Below the pieces are notes generated by a model that made no database searches, was not told where the DNA came from, and worked only from the letters and a program-made list of their open reading frames with translations. Made by a program: the position numbers and the translations under genes. A DNA stretch of 64,000 bases from Ramazzottius varieornatus (Eukaryota > Tardigrada > Eutardigrada > Parachela > Ramazzottiidae): assembly GCA_001949185.1 (NCBI GenBank), contig BDGG01000003.1, forward strand, positions 992,690 through 1,056,689. The letters run 5' to 3'. Shown one piece after another: positions 62,673-64,000 of the stretch; the first letter of the stretch is position 1; every line of letters begins with the position of its first letter.

Positions 62673-63242
62673 ATGGTGAGCCGGGCGATTCAAAAGTCCA
62701 CAGTACTTTTACCGCGGGTGCATGCGCGGAGAAACTCCATGCGCGGCGAAATACTTTTTCCGCGCATGCACCCGCGGATAAAGTCAGTTTATCCGCGCAT
62801 CCATGCGCGGAGAAACAGTCAAACCGCGCATGGAGCGCTGAAAAACTAGTTTCCCCGCGGGTGGATGCGCGGAAAAAGTATTTCACCGTGCACGGAGTTC
62901 TCCGCGCATGCACCCGCGGTAAAAGTCAGTTTATCCGCGCATCCATGCGCGGAGAAACAGTCAAACCGCGCATGGAGCGCTGAAAAACTAGTTTCCCCGC
63001 GGGTGGATGCGCGGAAAAAGTATTTCACCGTGCACGGAGTTCTCCGCGCATGCACCCGCGGTAAAAGTCAGTTTATCCGCGCATCCATGCGCGGAGAAAC
63101 AGTCAAACCGCGCATGGAGCGCTGAAAAACTAGTTTCCCCGCGGGTGGATGCGCGGAAAAAGTATTTCACCGTGCACGGAGTTCTCCGCGCATGCACCCG
63201 CGGTAAAAGTACTGTGGACTTTTGAATCGCCCGGCTCACCAT
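62673..63242. repeat. Foldback element with a 142-bp GC-rich tandem array
   Basis: The left end ATGGTGAGCCGGGCGATTCA... is repeated inverted at the right end (...TGAATCGCCCGGCTCACCAT) over roughly 60 bp. Between them are three exact 142-bp steps, with unit marks CGCGCATGCACCCGCGG at 62761, 62903, 63045 and 63187. Each unit is itself rich in imperfect palindromes (CCGCGCATCCATGCGCGG, CCGCGCATGCACCCGCGG). The repeats keep frames open on both strands, but this is a periodicity artefact (142 is not a multiple of three, and no ATG context or splice sites support a gene). The element can fold into nested hairpins and has alternating purine-pyrimidine tracts. Confidence 0.9.
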
Positions 63243-63525
63243 AAGCTGCAAACACCAAGTCGAGATCGAAGGCCTGCATTGCGCATTCTAACATGGATGA
63301 TGTCATGGTCGCGAGCCAGACCGAACACTAACACAATGACATCATTCATTGCACTGGATAAATGAATCAGAACTGATTATTTCGAATTTCCGATGAGTAC
63401 TGTGCGTCTCAGCTCTTGGGCTCAGTCTCAGACTTCCCAGAGGAAGCGAGATTTGGATCAAAAAGGGAACAAAAAGGGAAGATTTAGCCCCTGAACCCCC
63501 ACCCTTCGACCCCCCTCTTTAGCCT

Positions 63526-63563
63526 AGGCTCTGAGGCTCTGAGGCTCTGAGGCTCTGAGGCTC
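63526..63563. repeat. (AGGCTCTG)n microsatellite
   Basis: About 4.7 perfect copies of the 8-bp unit AGGCTCTG. Confidence 0.9.
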
Positions 63564-63679
63564 AGCATTAAACATGGGTTACTCTTGAACTATCGAGCAA
63601 GGGAAGGTTTGATATAAGCAATTCAATGTAGAAATTAACACCCTGATTACCACCGTGCTCATTGTGAGTACAATACGGC

Positions 63680-64000
63680 ACTTTTTCGCTCCCCGTAATT
63701 TCCATTTTCCCGGTTTGAATCAAACTTTTTTTCTTTGCTTGGTCTGCGGTCTTATCAGCAGAGCGCAGCCGATGACCACTGGTCAGTACAACTTTCCGCA
63801 GGCTGGAAAAAGTCCTTACGATTTCGGGCAGTTTCGGGGGTATTTTAGGTTCCATGTCTTTGCTCGAGATACATAGCTACCATCTGTTTAGAAAAAAATT
63901 GAAACACTGAGGAGAGCTCCCTCTGCCAATACTAGGCCTGGGACAAACTTGGTGTCATCTGTGCGTCCAGAAAAAAATCAAAACGGCCAGGGCTACTTTT
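63680..64000. repeat. Dispersed repeat, related to 42000-42330
   Basis: It shares ordered blocks with 42000-42330, including TTAGAAAAAAATTGAAACACTG, CCTGGGACAAACTTGGTG and GAAAAAAATCAAAACGGCCAG-like words. It continues past the window edge. Confidence 0.6.

Noticed and set aside
62671-63251. Overlapping repeat-protein-like frames (HARRTPCTVKYFFRAST) on both strands
   Set aside because: They arise from the 142-bp periodic array, appear on both strands at once, shift frame each unit and lack any start or splice support.

Overview
The window looks like a piece of a small invertebrate (metazoan) nuclear genome. Almost every recognisable protein is cut by short GT-AG introns (about 45 bp to 1.3 kb). 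The gene set is animal: SAD/BRSK kinase, bHLH and C2H2 transcription factors, two-pore K+ channel, ABCG transporter, natriuretic-peptide-receptor-type ectodomain, selenocysteine elongation factor and LITAF protein. Intergenic DNA is full of short inverted-repeat elements. Glycine-rich secreted proteins fit a cuticle-bearing ecdysozoan, possibly a tardigrade, but that is inference; introns lack the strong nematode TTTTCAG acceptor. No operons, CRISPR arrays, rRNA or convincing tRNA genes were seen.

Layout. 1-7.2 kb: decayed cysteine-rich repeats, a small MITE, a bHLH exon (2312-2496, -), a doubtful membrane-anchored gene (2926-3510, -), a dead pogo-type transposase (4915-5986, +) and a complete LITAF-domain gene (6728-7220, +). 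9.4-14.1 kb: three tandem minus-strand genes for secreted Gly-rich proteins that share a C-terminal cassette, intron positions and TATA boxes. 18.0-24.3 kb: a complete 15-exon SAD/BRSK kinase (-). 27.7-31.4 kb: a six-finger C2H2 protein (-). 36.1-39.7 kb: complete EEFSEC (-), followed upstream by a FAM210-type gene (40029-40580, -). This pair is bracketed by a ~365-bp inverted duplication (35.33-35.69 and 41.07-41.44 kb). 41.7-44.0 kb: a broken Gly/Tyr-rich peptide and an intact His/Arg-rich secreted peptide precursor (-). 48.3-51.4 kb: an ABCG half-transporter (+) with a degenerate ATP site. 52.5-54.3 kb: a two-pore K+ channel (+). 56.3-58.5 kb: receptor ectodomain (-). 59.1-59.7 kb: short-chain dehydrogenase pseudogene (+). 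60.0-62.4 kb: sialate O-acetylesterase (-). 62.67-63.24 kb: a foldback element with a 142-bp GC-rich tandem array.

The genes do not form one pathway. The coherent local unit is the Gly-rich cluster, which looks like a tandem-duplicated structural-protein family. Exon models were built by hand from splice dinucleotides and reading-frame continuity. For BRSK, EEFSEC, the acetylesterase, the ABCG transporter, the K+ channel and the Gly-rich genes, the exon lengths close in frame from ATG to stop, so those models are strong. No database search was run.
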